Assembly (NCBI GenBank): GCA_015654635.1
Contig: JAATGP010000004.1
Location: forward strand, 186,001-250,000
Reading direction: 5' to 3'
Source: Alphaproteobacteria bacterium
GTDB lineage: Bacteria > Pseudomonadota > Alphaproteobacteria > Micropepsales > Micropepsaceae
Length of the DNA: 64,000 nt
The notes beneath the pieces are model-generated. The model had not been told where the DNA came from. It did not search any database and saw only the letters and a program-made list of their open reading frames with translations. Of the stretch, positions 25,822 to 33,552 are shown piece after piece (position 1 is the first letter of the stretch; every line of letters starts with the position of its first letter). A program made the translations under genes and the position numbers.

Positions 25822-26990
25822 TATGCAGCTTCCTTGACGGCCTTGACGATTTTCTGGGCGCCGTCCGCGAGGTTTTCGCCGGAGACGATGGGCAGGCCGG
25901 ATTCGGCGAGAATCTTTTTACCGAGTTCGACATTGGTGCCTTCCAGGCGCACCACCAGCGGCACGGCAAGATGCACTTCACGCGCCGCGGCCACGATGCC
26001 TTCGGCGATGATATCGCATTTCATGATGCCGCCGAAAATATTGACCAGGATGCCCTTCACGTTCGGATCGGATAGGATGATCTTGAAGGCTGCCGTAACC
26101 TTCTCCTTGGTGGCGCCACCGCCGACATCAAGGAAGTTGGCAGGCTCGGCCCCGAACAGCTTGATGATGTCCATCGTCGCCATGGCGAGGCCCGCGCCAT
26201 TGACCATGCAGCCAATCGTACCATCGAGCTTGATGTAGGAAAGATCGTAGCGCGAGGCTTCGATTTCAGTCGGCTCCTCTTCGCCGAAGTCGCGCAATTC
26301 CTGCACATCCTTGTGGCGGTATAGGGCGTTGTCGTCGAAATTCACTTTGGCATCGAGGCAGATGAGTTTGCCCGCCTTGGTGACAACCAAGGGATTGATT
26401 TCCAGAAGGCTCATATCCTTGGCGACGAAGGCATCGTAGATGCTTCTTACCAGCGCCACGCATTGCTTGATCTGATCGCCTTTAAGCTGCAAGGCGACGG
26501 CAATCTCAACACCCAAAAAGGGCGAATAACCGGCAGCGGGATCGACGGTGAAGGTGGCGATCTTCTCCGGCGTGTTGTGCGCCACCTCTTCGATGTCCAT
26601 GCCGCCCTCGGTGGAGACGATGAACGAGATGCGCGCCGTCGAACGGTCCACCACGACGGATAGATACAATTCGCGTTCGATGGCCGAGCCATCTTCGACA
26701 TAAAGCCGTTTGACGACGCGCCCTGCCGGACCGGTCTGGTGGGTGACGAGAGTCATGCCCAGCATACGGCGGGCTTCGCTCTCCACCGCCTCGAGGGATT
26801 TGACGACCTTGACACCGCCGCCCTTGCCTCTGCCGCCCGCATGAATCTGGGCTTTGACCACCCAGACCGGACCGGGCAGGGCTTTGGCAGCAGTCACCGC
26901 ATCCTCAACGCTGAAGGCGGCTTTCCCTTGCGGAACTGGGGCGCCGAAAGTGTGCAGGATTTCTTTGGCCTGATATTCGTGGATGTTCAT
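25821..26990 (-). CDS. sucC: Succinyl-CoA synthetase beta subunit
   Basis: 389 aa from ATG 26990 ([12 protein letters not shown], the canonical N-terminus); the track's 401-aa version adds twelve upstream residues. AGGGA lies before the ATG. The ATP-grasp domain (about 1-240; [10 protein letters not shown] and [12 protein letters not shown]) binds nucleotide. The C-terminal domain ([25 protein letters not shown]) contacts SucD and the phospho-His. In many relatives mdh precedes sucC; here an unrelated membrane protein gene lies upstream. Confidence 0.97.
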   Translation of the reverse strand: MNIHEYQAKEILHTFGAPVPQGKAAFSVEDAVTAAKALPGPVWVVKAQIHAGGRGKGGGVKVVKSLEAVESEARRMLGMTLVTHQTGPAGRVVKRLYVEDGSAIERELYLSVVVDRSTARISFIVSTEGGMDIEEVAHNTPEKIATFTVDPAAGYSPFLGVEIAVALQLKGDQIKQCVALVRSIYDAFVAKDMSLLEINPLVVTKAGKLICLDAKVNFDDNALYRHKDVQELRDFGEEEPTEIEASRYDLSYIKLDGTIGCMVNGAGLAMATMDIIKLFGAEPANFLDVGGGATKEKVTAAFKIILSDPNVKGILVNIFGGIMKCDIIAEGIVAAAREVHLAVPLVVRLEGTNVELGKKILAESGLPIVSGENLADGAQKIVKAVKEAA

Positions 26991-27133
26991 GGAAGTCCCT
27001 TGGGATGCCGCGTGCGGAAACGCCACGCCACAATAGCAGCCCGATTTCGCAGCGCAACAATTTGGAGCGATTCAAAACCAGCGAGCAGCACTCTTCCCGA
27101 GATGACAGCGTTGTCGCCTCCCACGAGAAATGG

Positions 27134-27670
27134 TTAGGGACTGCGATGCTTCACGGCGCGGCCGATCAGGGCGGCCAGGGTCAGCAGCAGACCAACCGCG
27201 ATGCCAAGCCACTTGGCGGCGGTGGCCTCCAAGGCGAAGGAGGCCAGAAGATTGCTCGGCGACTGGTTCAGCATCGAAAGGGACAAGGCATTCTCAATGG
27301 CATCGCACAACGCCGCTCCGATGGGAAAGAGCGTAAGGCGAGTCAAGAGCGCGCGCACGCTGCCCCGGGCTGGGGCAAACCGGTCGAGTGCCGCGAGCGA
27401 GCCGAAGAACAGGGCCGCGCCATAGAGCGGCATGAAGAGGTAATCGAGCCCGAGGAGAAATCCCGCCAGTGCCGCATTGGGCTGACTCAGCCAATGATCG
27501 ATGATCACCCGCAAACCATAGCCCGTGCTCACGAATTGTAAATCGGCTGTGGCAAAGCCGGTACGCGCCTTGAGCACACCGTCCAAAATGATCATGACGA
27601 TCAGCATCAGGACGGCGGCCGCGCTTGTCCAGGCCCAGTAAGCATTCAGGAATTTTCTGCTAAGCTGCAT
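27134..27670 (-). CDS. Hypothetical four-TM membrane protein
   Basis: 178 aa from ATG 27670, chosen because AGGGAG lies just upstream (the track adds 18 residues with no support). Four hydrophobic segments are clear: AWTSAAAVLMLIVMIILDG, a central GYGLRVIIDHWL / FLLGLDYLFMPLYGAALFFGSLA pair, FPIGAALCDAIENALSLSML, and a C-terminal WLGIAVGLLLTLAALIGRAV. The acidic pair CDAIENA within a TM helix is unusual. No family recognised. It is divergent from, and almost overlaps, the phosphatase gene. Confidence 0.6.
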   Translation of the reverse strand: MQLSRKFLNAYWAWTSAAAVLMLIVMIILDGVLKARTGFATADLQFVSTGYGLRVIIDHWLSQPNAALAGFLLGLDYLFMPLYGAALFFGSLAALDRFAPARGSVRALLTRLTLFPIGAALCDAIENALSLSMLNQSPSNLLASFALEATAAKWLGIAVGLLLTLAALIGRAVKHRSP

Positions 27671-27695
27671 GACGATCTCCCTTTGGTACCCAATA

Positions 27696-28316
27696 ATGCG
27701 CACCTTCCTCGACCGGTTGTACAACTTTCATTGGATTTGCGAAGGCGATGCGGCGCGTTCGTCGCAGGCCTTTTTCGGTGGGCTGGAGCGTTTGCTCTGC
27801 CGCCACGGCCTCAAAGCCGTCATCAACCTTCGCGGCGAGAACGCCGACCTGTCCTGGTGGCGCTATGAGCGCGCGGTCTGCGCCCGCATCGGGGCAAGGC
27901 ACATCGACGCCATGATGGATTCGCGCCATCTGCCGACCCGCGCCATGCTGACGACGCTAATCGATGCATTCGAAACGGCACCACGGCCGTTCCTGTTAAA
28001 ATGCTCCGGCGGCCATGACCGCACCGCTTTGGCGGCGGCCCTGTTTGTGATCACACGCGACGGCTGGAACGGTCTGGAATGCGCGCGCGGGCAATTCGAT
28101 GCACTCACCTATGGCCACAAGCCGAAGCGGCATCAACACTGGCTGAAGCTGTTCCTGCAATTTGCTGCGGAAGATGCCAAAGGATTGCGGCCCAGCGATT
28201 GGGTCCGGGATTGCTACGATCCAGAGGTGTTCGCTGCTTGGCTTGCAGCCCATGGTCTTGCGGGCAGCCACAAAGGCATCTTCGAAAAACCGACGCGCAG
28301 TCCGTTTCAGCTTTAG
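27696..28316 (+). CDS. Dual-specificity/tyrosine phosphatase family protein
   Basis: About 206 aa. The phosphatase loop CSGGHDRT fits the C-x5-R active-site motif, and the general-acid region may lie in IGARHIDAMMDSRHLPTR. The N-terminal ICEGDAARSSQAFFGGLERLLCRHGLKAVINLRGE matches the bacterial DUSP-like group, whose signature is 'RS.QP....L..L....G...VINLR'. The start is uncertain: ATG 27696 is taken because ATG 27669 would overlap the divergent gene's start. Neither has a clear ribosome site. Cytosolic; could act on phosphoproteins or on inositol or nucleotide phosphates. Confidence 0.7.
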   Translation: MRTFLDRLYNFHWICEGDAARSSQAFFGGLERLLCRHGLKAVINLRGENADLSWWRYERAVCARIGARHIDAMMDSRHLPTRAMLTTLIDAFETAPRPFLLKCSGGHDRTALAAALFVITRDGWNGLECARGQFDALTYGHKPKRHQHWLKLFLQFAAEDAKGLRPSDWVRDCYDPEVFAAWLAAHGLAGSHKGIFEKPTRSPFQL

Positions 28317-28330
28317 AGTTTTCACTGCCG

Positions 28331-28368
28331 AAAAAACAGACGCCCGGCTGGGGGGCCAACCGGGCGTC
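28331..28368 (-). terminator. Strong minus-strand terminator
   Basis: The 9-bp perfect stem GACGCCCGG / CCGGGCGTC (28339-28347 / 28360-28368) is followed on the minus strand by TGTTTTTTC. The U-tract is on the minus side only, so it ends leftward transcription: either the lolA-MOSC operon (215 nt after its stop) or the candidate sRNA. Confidence 0.75.
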
Positions 28369-28536
28369 CTTTGCGCCGTTACGCGCGAGTGCCGGGAGGG
28401 GATGACCGACACTGCTTGCGAAGAGGTGTCCAGCTTGCGAGCGGGGGGGCAGTGCGTGCCGGACGACGTCTCTTCGCAAAGGAAGATATGCAAATTGGCC
28501 ACAGTTATCAAGTTTTTTCTACGTCAAGCACCTGTA
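28331..28536 (-). ncRNA. Candidate structured small RNA with anti-SD C-rich segments
   Basis: This leftward unit of about 205 nt has no convincing ORF. It carries a 10-bp perfect inverted repeat (TTGCGAAGAG 28416-28425 / CTCTTCGCAA 28470-28479) enclosing a 44-nt loop with CCCCCCC. A segment reading CATCCCCTCCCGG, complementary to Shine-Dalgarno sequences, comes next. The strong terminator at 28331-28368 closes it. A possible -10 (TATAAA, 28548-28543) places the start near 28536. It could instead be the 3' UTR of the MOSC operon or a 3'-derived sRNA. No homology to a named RNA is claimed. Confidence 0.35.
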
Positions 28537-28549
28537 TAACAATTTATAA

Positions 28550-28564
28550 ATGGACAGTGTCCAT
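28550..28564. promoter_or_regulatory. 15-bp palindrome ATGGACAGTGTCCAT (TetR-type operator candidate)
   Basis: The two 7-bp arms are perfectly complementary around one central base. Read on the minus strand, it occupies the 17-bp spacer between TGGCGT (-35-like) and TATAAA (-10-like), a classic repressor position. No TetR-family gene is adjacent or elsewhere in the window. Confidence 0.5.
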
Positions 28565-28582
28565 TACGCCACGACGCCCTAA

Positions 28583-29236
28583 TCACCGGTTTACTGCGCC
28601 AAGGCGGCGGTCCACTTGATGTTGCCATGCCTCTGACAGTGCGGGCGTCTGCTTAACGCGCATCAACTGTACGTGATTGGGTGCTCTTGCGAACACCGCA
28701 TCGAAGGCTTCTCTTACAGAAGGCGCTTCGGCGCGAACGATACGCGTAAGCGCACCCGTTGCAGGCGCAGTCCCCTCTTCGACGACACGGAAATACCAAC
28801 CGCAACGGCCCGACACTGTCATCGCCTGCGGCAGGTCGGCACGGCCGGTATAGACAGCCAGCTTGAAACACGGCGCGCGCGGCTGACAGACCTCCAGAAC
28901 GACCCCACCCCAGGCAAAGCGGTCGCCGATATGTACGTTTGTTTCATCGAGATCGCCGAGCGTCAGATTCTCACCAAACAAACCAGCACGGCAAAGGAGT
29001 TGTTTTTCCGTTTCCCACCATAGCCAGTTGCGCACGGGATAGGCGTAAACGGCCTTGTCCACGCCACCGTGATTTTCGAGATCGGCTTGCCCATCACCGC
29101 GAATACCTGTTTTGGCGACGAAGACGGTATCGCTTGCAACGGGTTGCTTATCGAAGCCGGAGAGCACCGCCGCGCCGCGCCAGTTGCCGATGATCTTGGG
29201 CAGGCCGATGTTGAGCGAAAGGAGTGTCGCGGTCAT
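28583..29236 (-). CDS. MOSC domain protein (YiiM-like)
   Basis: 217 aa from ATG 29236, which overlaps the upstream gene's TGA as ATGA. Domain content: MOSC fold with the GGVDKAVYAYP motif, LFGENLTLGDLDE, the Cys-containing VCQPRAPCFKLA, and SGRCGWYFRVVEEG. The YiiM group adds a C-terminal 3-alpha domain. Family role: molybdenum-cofactor-linked reactions, including reduction of N-hydroxylated compounds; the putative Mo-cofactor-ligating Cys is present. It is last gene of the lolA operon. Confidence 0.85.
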   Translation of the reverse strand: MTATLLSLNIGLPKIIGNWRGAAVLSGFDKQPVASDTVFVAKTGIRGDGQADLENHGGVDKAVYAYPVRNWLWWETEKQLLCRAGLFGENLTLGDLDETNVHIGDRFAWGGVVLEVCQPRAPCFKLAVYTGRADLPQAMTVSGRCGWYFRVVEEGTAPATGALTRIVRAEAPSVREAFDAVFARAPNHVQLMRVKQTPALSEAWQHQVDRRLGAVNR

Positions 29237-29982
29237 GCCTGCTTCCACTGGGCGAGCGCGGCAGCAAAGGCCTGCCAGATCGCGCGCGAGACGGGATCCT
29301 CACTCCAGCGCCATTCGGGATGCCATTGCAGGCCGAGAAGAAAACCTTTGGGCTCGACGAGCGAGACCGCTTCGATCTGACCATCCGGGGCAAGCGCTTC
29401 CACGCGCAAGGACGGCGCCAGACGGTCGATGCCTTGGCCATGTAGCGAATTGACCGTGAAATGCGTCTTTCCCGCCAACTCCGCGAGGAGGCCGCCCGGG
29501 GTTACGATCACATCATGGGCCGGGCCCCATTGCACGTCGCGCGGTGCATCCGCTTTTTCGCGATGATCGAGGCGGCCGGGAATTTCCTGCACGTGCTGAT
29601 GCAGCGTGCCGCCCAGCGCGACGTTCAATTCCTGCATACCCCGGCAGACGCAAACCGTGGGCATGCCCGCCGCCACCGCCGAGCGCAGCAGCGGAATACA
29701 AAGGGCGTCACGATCCAGGTCTTGCCGTGCGGGTTCTCGTGCCGGCGGCCCGCCATAAAGATCCGGATGCACGTTGGAGGGCGAGCCGGTGAACAACAAG
29801 CCATCCATGGCGGAAAGAATGTCGGTGCGGTCCAGCGGCGGATCGAGCACCGGGATCAAAAGCGGCAGAGCGCCGATGCCATCGCGCACCACCGAGACAT
29901 ATTGCTGCAAAACCAGGTGGGCGGCCTCTTCCTCCAAGACACGGCGGTCACAGACAAGGCCGACAACGGGACGCTGGTGCAT
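29233..29982 (-). CDS. Class I glutamine amidotransferase / gamma-glutamyl-GABA hydrolase family
   Basis: 249 aa from ATG 29982 (GAGGGA about 9 bases upstream); the TTG at 29991 used in the track is less likely. Peptidase C26 family: FTGSPSNVHPDLYGG, nucleophile Cys in VCVCRGMQELNVALGG, and His in LGLQWHPEWRW. Members such as PuuD hydrolyse gamma-glutamyl amides including gamma-glutamyl-GABA in putrescine breakdown. No other putrescine genes are near, so the natural substrate is open. It lies between lolA (5-bp gap) and the MOSC gene (4-bp overlap). Confidence 0.85.
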   Translation of the reverse strand: MHQRPVVGLVCDRRVLEEEAAHLVLQQYVSVVRDGIGALPLLIPVLDPPLDRTDILSAMDGLLFTGSPSNVHPDLYGGPPAREPARQDLDRDALCIPLLRSAVAAGMPTVCVCRGMQELNVALGGTLHQHVQEIPGRLDHREKADAPRDVQWGPAHDVIVTPGGLLAELAGKTHFTVNSLHGQGIDRLAPSLRVEALAPDGQIEAVSLVEPKGFLLGLQWHPEWRWSEDPVSRAIWQAFAAALAQWKQA

Positions 29983-29987
29983 GTCCG

Positions 29988-30635
29988 TCAATCCCTCGAT
30001 TTGGTACCAACGGCTGCTTTGGTCTCGCGAAGCACGAACAGGGCCTCGCTCACAGCTGCGCCCGCTTGCAGATTGCGCAGCGCCACCGTGGTGGGCAGAC
30101 CTTGATCATCGATCACCGTCCATTGGCGCAGTTCCAAGGGGCTGTCCGCGAAGGTGATGATGATGTTGGGTTTGACGCGGTTCCTGCCCGTGCGCGCCTC
30201 GACCACGATCGTGCCGGGATTGTGCTGCACGGTGAGGATCGCGGTATTGTGCAAGAGATCGATCTTGTCGCCCAAAAGAAGGTCGAGCGGCGTGTCGGCG
30301 AGCGGATAACGGTCCACCGTTTTCATTTTGCTGTTGAAGACCGCCACGGTGCGCCCATCGGCAACGACCAGTAGCGGGCTCGGCGGCTGGTATTCAAAAC
30401 GCAAACGACCCGGCTTCAGCAAGTAGAAGCGGCCCTGATCAAGCTGGCCGTTGGGGCCAATTTGGGTAAAATCGCCCTCCAGCGAGCGCAGTCCGTTCAG
30501 ATAGGTGCCGACCTTTTCGAGCGCCGCGCGTCCCTCCTGGGAAAATTCGATATGGCGTGCGGGGGGCACCTGACCGGCCCCCAAAGCGGCAACGGTAACG
30601 GCAACCAAGAGCAGAAATTTGGCGATGCGGCGCAT
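29988..30635 (-). CDS. lolA: LolA-like outer-membrane lipoprotein carrier
   Basis: 215 aa from ATG 30635. Signal peptide about 1-21 (FLLLVAVTVAALGAG). LolA fold features: VGTYLNGLRSLEGDFTQIGPNGQLDQGRFYLLKPGRLRFEYQPPSPLLVVADG, followed by beta strands and a D-Q-G-L-P hydrophobic-cavity region. LolA ferries lipoproteins across the periplasm from LolCDE to LolB or the outer membrane. Alphaproteobacterial genomes can hold more than one LolA-like protein, so whether this is the main carrier is uncertain. First gene of a three-gene operon divergent from gpsA. Confidence 0.8.
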   Translation of the reverse strand: MRRIAKFLLLVAVTVAALGAGQVPPARHIEFSQEGRAALEKVGTYLNGLRSLEGDFTQIGPNGQLDQGRFYLLKPGRLRFEYQPPSPLLVVADGRTVAVFNSKMKTVDRYPLADTPLDLLLGDKIDLLHNTAILTVQHNPGTIVVEARTGRNRVKPNIIITFADSPLELRQWTVIDDQGLPTTVALRNLQAGAAVSEALFVLRETKAAVGTKSRD

Positions 30636-30714
30636 CACCTGCTCATAGCCCCCGATTGCTCCGGAAGGAAGAGGGAGCGATAAACTCCCGCGACTCGCCG
30701 CAACAGGACCAGCA

Positions 30715-31719
30715 ATGCCCGAATACCGCAGCTACGACAGGATCGGTGTCATCGGGGCTGGCGCCTGGGGAACCTCGCTGGCGCTGACCGCCGCACGGGC
30801 TGGCCGCCAAGTGCGGCTGTGGGCACGCGAGGCGGAGGTGGTGGACGCCATTGCCGCGACCCGCCAGAACAGCCTTTTCCTGCCTGGGGTGCCCCTGCCC
30901 GAGACCATCGAGGGCACGCCTGATCTGGGGAAAGCAGTGGCAGGCGCCGACGCGCTGCTGATCGTCCCGCCGGCGCAGCATTTGCGTGCCACCTTGATGG
31001 CGGTGGCGGCGGTGGCGGCCAGGGGCACGCCGCTGGTGGTCTGCGCCAAAGGCATCGAGCGCGGCACGGGAAAGCTCGTTACCGAAGTTTTGGCGGAAGC
31101 CGCGGAGGGCTTTGCGCCCGCCATCCTTTCCGGCCCCTCCTTTGCGCGCGATTCCGCATTAGGCCTGCCCACAGCGGTGACCATCGCCGCGGAGATGGGA
31201 ATCGCGGAGCGCCTGCAGGCGAGCCTTAGCCATTCGACCTTTCGCCCCTACGCCAGCGACGATCTTGTGGGTGTGGCCCTGGGCGGCGCGGCGAAGAATG
31301 TCTATGCCATCGCTTGCGGCATCGTCGACGGCATGGGGCTTGGCGAAAGTGCCAGAGCCGCGCTCCTCGCCCGCAGCTTTGCCGAGCTCTCACGGCTGGG
31401 TGGGGCGCTCGGCGCCCGTACCGAAACACTGATGGGGCTGGCGGGGCTTGGCGATCTGGTGCTGACCGCGACCAGCCCCACCTCGCGCAATTTTCATTTC
31501 GGCCAGGAGGTGGGACGCGGCAAAACGATTGCCGAGCTGCGCGTGCCGGGACACCCCCTTGCCGAAGGCGTCGAAACCGCCCCCGCGCTGGTGACACGCG
31601 CCCGCGCCGAGCAGATTGAACTGCCCGTCGCCGACACTATGGCGGCCGTGCTGGATGGCAGCCTGCCGCTTCAAGGCGCCATTCTACGGCTGATGAGCCG
31701 GCCGCTGAAATCGGAGTAA
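30715..31719 (+). CDS. gpsA: Glycerol-3-phosphate dehydrogenase [NAD(P)+]
   Basis: 334 aa, normal length. It reduces dihydroxyacetone phosphate to sn-glycerol 3-phosphate for phospholipid synthesis. N-terminal Rossmann motif IGVIGAGAWGTSLALTAARAG; conserved KGIERGTGKLVTEVL, LSGPSFARD, the catalytic Lys region GGAAKNVYAIACGIVDGMGLG, and C-terminal GLGDLVLTATSPTSRNFHFG. AGGA precedes the ATG. First gene of an operon with YciI-like and EVE genes, a common alphaproteobacterial arrangement, here interrupted by a Cap15-like gene. Confidence 0.97.
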   Translation: MPEYRSYDRIGVIGAGAWGTSLALTAARAGRQVRLWAREAEVVDAIAATRQNSLFLPGVPLPETIEGTPDLGKAVAGADALLIVPPAQHLRATLMAVAAVAARGTPLVVCAKGIERGTGKLVTEVLAEAAEGFAPAILSGPSFARDSALGLPTAVTIAAEMGIAERLQASLSHSTFRPYASDDLVGVALGGAAKNVYAIACGIVDGMGLGESARAALLARSFAELSRLGGALGARTETLMGLAGLGDLVLTATSPTSRNFHFGQEVGRGKTIAELRVPGHPLAEGVETAPALVTRARAEQIELPVADTMAAVLDGSLPLQGAILRLMSRPLKSE

Positions 31720-31752
31720 CGTCCGCCCCGGACAACGTGTAAGGAGTATCAA

Positions 31753-32046
31753 ATGCCTTTGTTCATGTTCATTGCCTTTGACAAGAAGCAGGGCGGCGCT
31801 GCCTTGCGCGCGATCACCCGCCCGCACCATGTCGAATACACAAAGTCTAACGGCAAGGTAAAATTCGGTGGCCCGTTTACGGGCAGCGACGAATCCATGA
31901 TCGGCAGTTTCTCGATCATCGAAGCCGCCGATTACGACGAAGCTCAGGCTTATGTGAAGAACGATCCCTATGTTTTAGCCGGGCTTTTCGAGCGCCAGGA
32001 ACTGCATCCCTGGAAGCTCACAATCAACACGTTCGAAAAGCTCTAA
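31753..32046 (+). CDS. YciI-like protein 1
   Basis: 97 aa with AAGGAG seven bases upstream. YciI family (dimeric alpha/beta ferredoxin-like fold): the His-Asp type active-site region is represented by RPHHVEYTKSNGKVKFGGPFTG, followed by GSFSIIEAADYDEAQAYVKNDPYVLAGLF and a terminal HPWKLTIN. Family members are small enzymes of mostly unknown role, sometimes chlorohydrolase-like. It lies 33 bp after gpsA. A second YciI gene lies downstream at 32832. Confidence 0.85.
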   Translation: MPLFMFIAFDKKQGGAALRAITRPHHVEYTKSNGKVKFGGPFTGSDESMIGSFSIIEAADYDEAQAYVKNDPYVLAGLFERQELHPWKLTINTFEKL

Positions 32047-32194
32047 TCCGCAACCGGAGACTTGGGCGGCGCACCGCTGCGTCATTCAAGTCGCGGTTGA
32101 TATTCTTGAATGCCTTATGGTTATTCCCTAGGCTGAGAGATGCAGCTGGTTTGCCCGAGGGGGGCGCAGGGCCACTGCGAGACTGGGGGGCGGT

Positions 32195-32791
32195 ATGCAC
32201 GCATTCAGCGGCGGCAATTCGCACATTAGCACGCATGTCTGCTTGGGCGGCTTGGCATTCGCCTTCGACATTTTGCTCATTCACCTGCTGACACCCTTGC
32301 TGATCTATGCCCCTCTCTATGACATTCTCGCCATCACCGCCTTTTTCTGCATCCTTCTGTTTTTTTGTCTCGAGATTGCTTATTCGACGGTCTTTTGGCG
32401 CGCCCTGAAAGCGAAGGACAAATACCAATTTTCCGGCGCCTATGAGGAATGTACGGTGTGCGGCCAAGTGACGGATTTTCCCGCCACGCTGAGAATTTGG
32501 CAGTACTGGAACACCATTGAAATCAACTTCAAAAGCAGCGATGGCATCTTCAAATCGATAACAGCCGCGATTGTCAAAAATCGGCTTGAGAAGGGCGATG
32601 TCGAACTCGTCTTCAGCTTCCAGTCCAGCGGTTCGCACCGTGGCGCCGAGCGCGAAGGGGCGTATCTGGGCACCTTCATCCTGAAGCACGGCGCAGATGA
32701 TGACACCGCGGAGGCGTTCTATTTCACGGAATCAAAGCGCAGCAATTTCCGCCACCTCTATATGAAGCGGATGCCGAGCTATCCGGCGTAA
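32195..32791 (+). CDS. Cap15-like two-TM, beta-barrel protein (orphan CBASS-type effector fold)
   Basis: 198 aa, ATG 32195 after a GGGGGG tract. Two adjacent TM helices (about 15-38 and 42-64) lead into a beta-rich domain. It reads in order FSGAYEE, then FPATLRIWQYWNTIEINFKSSDGIFKSITAAI, then VELVFSFQSS, then EGAYLGTFIL, then EAFYFTESKRSNFRHLYMKR. This order matches what I know of the SMODS-associated 2TM beta-rich family (Cap15): G-x-W/Y, 'I.Q.W..I.I..KT...S.S..A.I', 'L.Y.Y', 'H.G...L', 'G.YF', final 'L.R'. In CBASS, Cap15 binds a cyclic dinucleotide and disrupts the inner membrane. No cyclase, Cap2/Cap3 or other defence gene is visible here, so the signal and role are unknown. Confidence 0.6.
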   Translation: MHAFSGGNSHISTHVCLGGLAFAFDILLIHLLTPLLIYAPLYDILAITAFFCILLFFCLEIAYSTVFWRALKAKDKYQFSGAYEECTVCGQVTDFPATLRIWQYWNTIEINFKSSDGIFKSITAAIVKNRLEKGDVELVFSFQSSGSHRGAEREGAYLGTFILKHGADDDTAEAFYFTESKRSNFRHLYMKRMPSYPA

Positions 32792-32831
32792 CCTCTGGCA
32801 AAGAGTGCCGTCTTCGGCATAAACTGGCGCC

Positions 32832-33122
32832 ATGCTCTTCGTTGTGACCGCACTCGACAAAAAAGATTCACTGGCTTTGCGCCTTTCGGTGCGCGAGGCG
32901 CATTTGGCCTATGCGCGCGAGACCGGGCGCATGAAGCTAGGCGGGCCACTTCTGGATGAGAAGGGCGAGATGGCCGGCAGCCTGATGATCGTGGAAGCAC
33001 CGGACCGGGCGACGGTCGAGGCTTGGCATGCCGCCGATCCCTATGCCGAGGCCGGTCTGTTCGCGCATTCCGACATCCGACCCTGGAAGCCGACCTTCAA
33101 TCCCTCCGGAGCCACCTTCTGA
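32832..33122 (+). CDS. YciI-like protein 2
   Basis: 96 aa, second YciI-family gene in this operon: MLFVVTALDKKDSLALRLSVREAHLAYARETGRMKLGGPLLDEKGEMAGSLMIVEAPDR, ending in RPWKPTFN. It is clearly related to copy 1 (shared FxDKK, GGPL/F, GS..I.EA, DPY...GLF, PWK) yet strongly diverged. The stop overlaps the EVE gene's start by one base (TGATG), so these two are coupled. In relatives a single YciI usually sits next to the EVE gene, so this copy looks like the ancestral neighbour. Confidence 0.85.
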   Translation: MLFVVTALDKKDSLALRLSVREAHLAYARETGRMKLGGPLLDEKGEMAGSLMIVEAPDRATVEAWHAADPYAEAGLFAHSDIRPWKPTFNPSGATF

Positions 33123-33538
33123 TGGCCTACTGGCTGTTCAAAACCGAACCATCGGCATGGTCGTGGCAACAGCAGAAGAAAAGGGGTGCCAAGGGCGAAG
33201 CGTGGAGCGGCGTGCGCAACCATCAGGCCGCGAACAACATGAAAGCCATGGTGCAAGGCGATCTCGGCTTCTTTTACCATTCGGTGGAGGAGAAACGGAT
33301 CGTCGGCATCGTCGAAGTGAGCGGGCTTTACCGTCTCGACCCCACGGATGAGACGGGAAAATTCGGTCTCGTCGAGGTTAAAGCCGTGGGCGATCTACCC
33401 AAACCCGTGACCCTAGCCACAATCAAGGCGGAGCCGAAACTCGCCGAAATGGTGTTGGTGAAAAACTCACGGCTTTCCGTCCAACCGGTCACACCTGCCG
33501 AATGGCAGATCATCTCAGCCATGGGCGGACTCAAGTAG
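33122..33538 (+). CDS. EVE domain protein
   Basis: 138 aa from ATG 33122, overlapping the previous stop (TGATG). EVE (PUA-like) domain: N-terminal MAYWLFKTEPSAWSW, WSGVRNHQAANNMKAM, GDLGFFYHSVEEKRIVGIVEVSG and the closing LVKNSRLSVQPVTPAEWQII. EVE domains are PUA-like folds thought to recognise modified bases in DNA or RNA. Stand-alone EVE proteins next to gpsA or tsaD are common in Alphaproteobacteria. Specific target unknown. Confidence 0.9.
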   Translation: MAYWLFKTEPSAWSWQQQKKRGAKGEAWSGVRNHQAANNMKAMVQGDLGFFYHSVEEKRIVGIVEVSGLYRLDPTDETGKFGLVEVKAVGDLPKPVTLATIKAEPKLAEMVLVKNSRLSVQPVTPAEWQIISAMGGLK

Positions 33539-33552
33539 AGGCAGTGGGCCGC

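Noticed and set aside
32195-33538. Complete CBASS operon around the Cap15-like gene
   Set aside because: The neighbours are gpsA, YciI and EVE genes. No CD-NTase, Cap2, Cap3 or HORMA/TRIP13 genes are present, so only an orphan effector-like fold is claimed.
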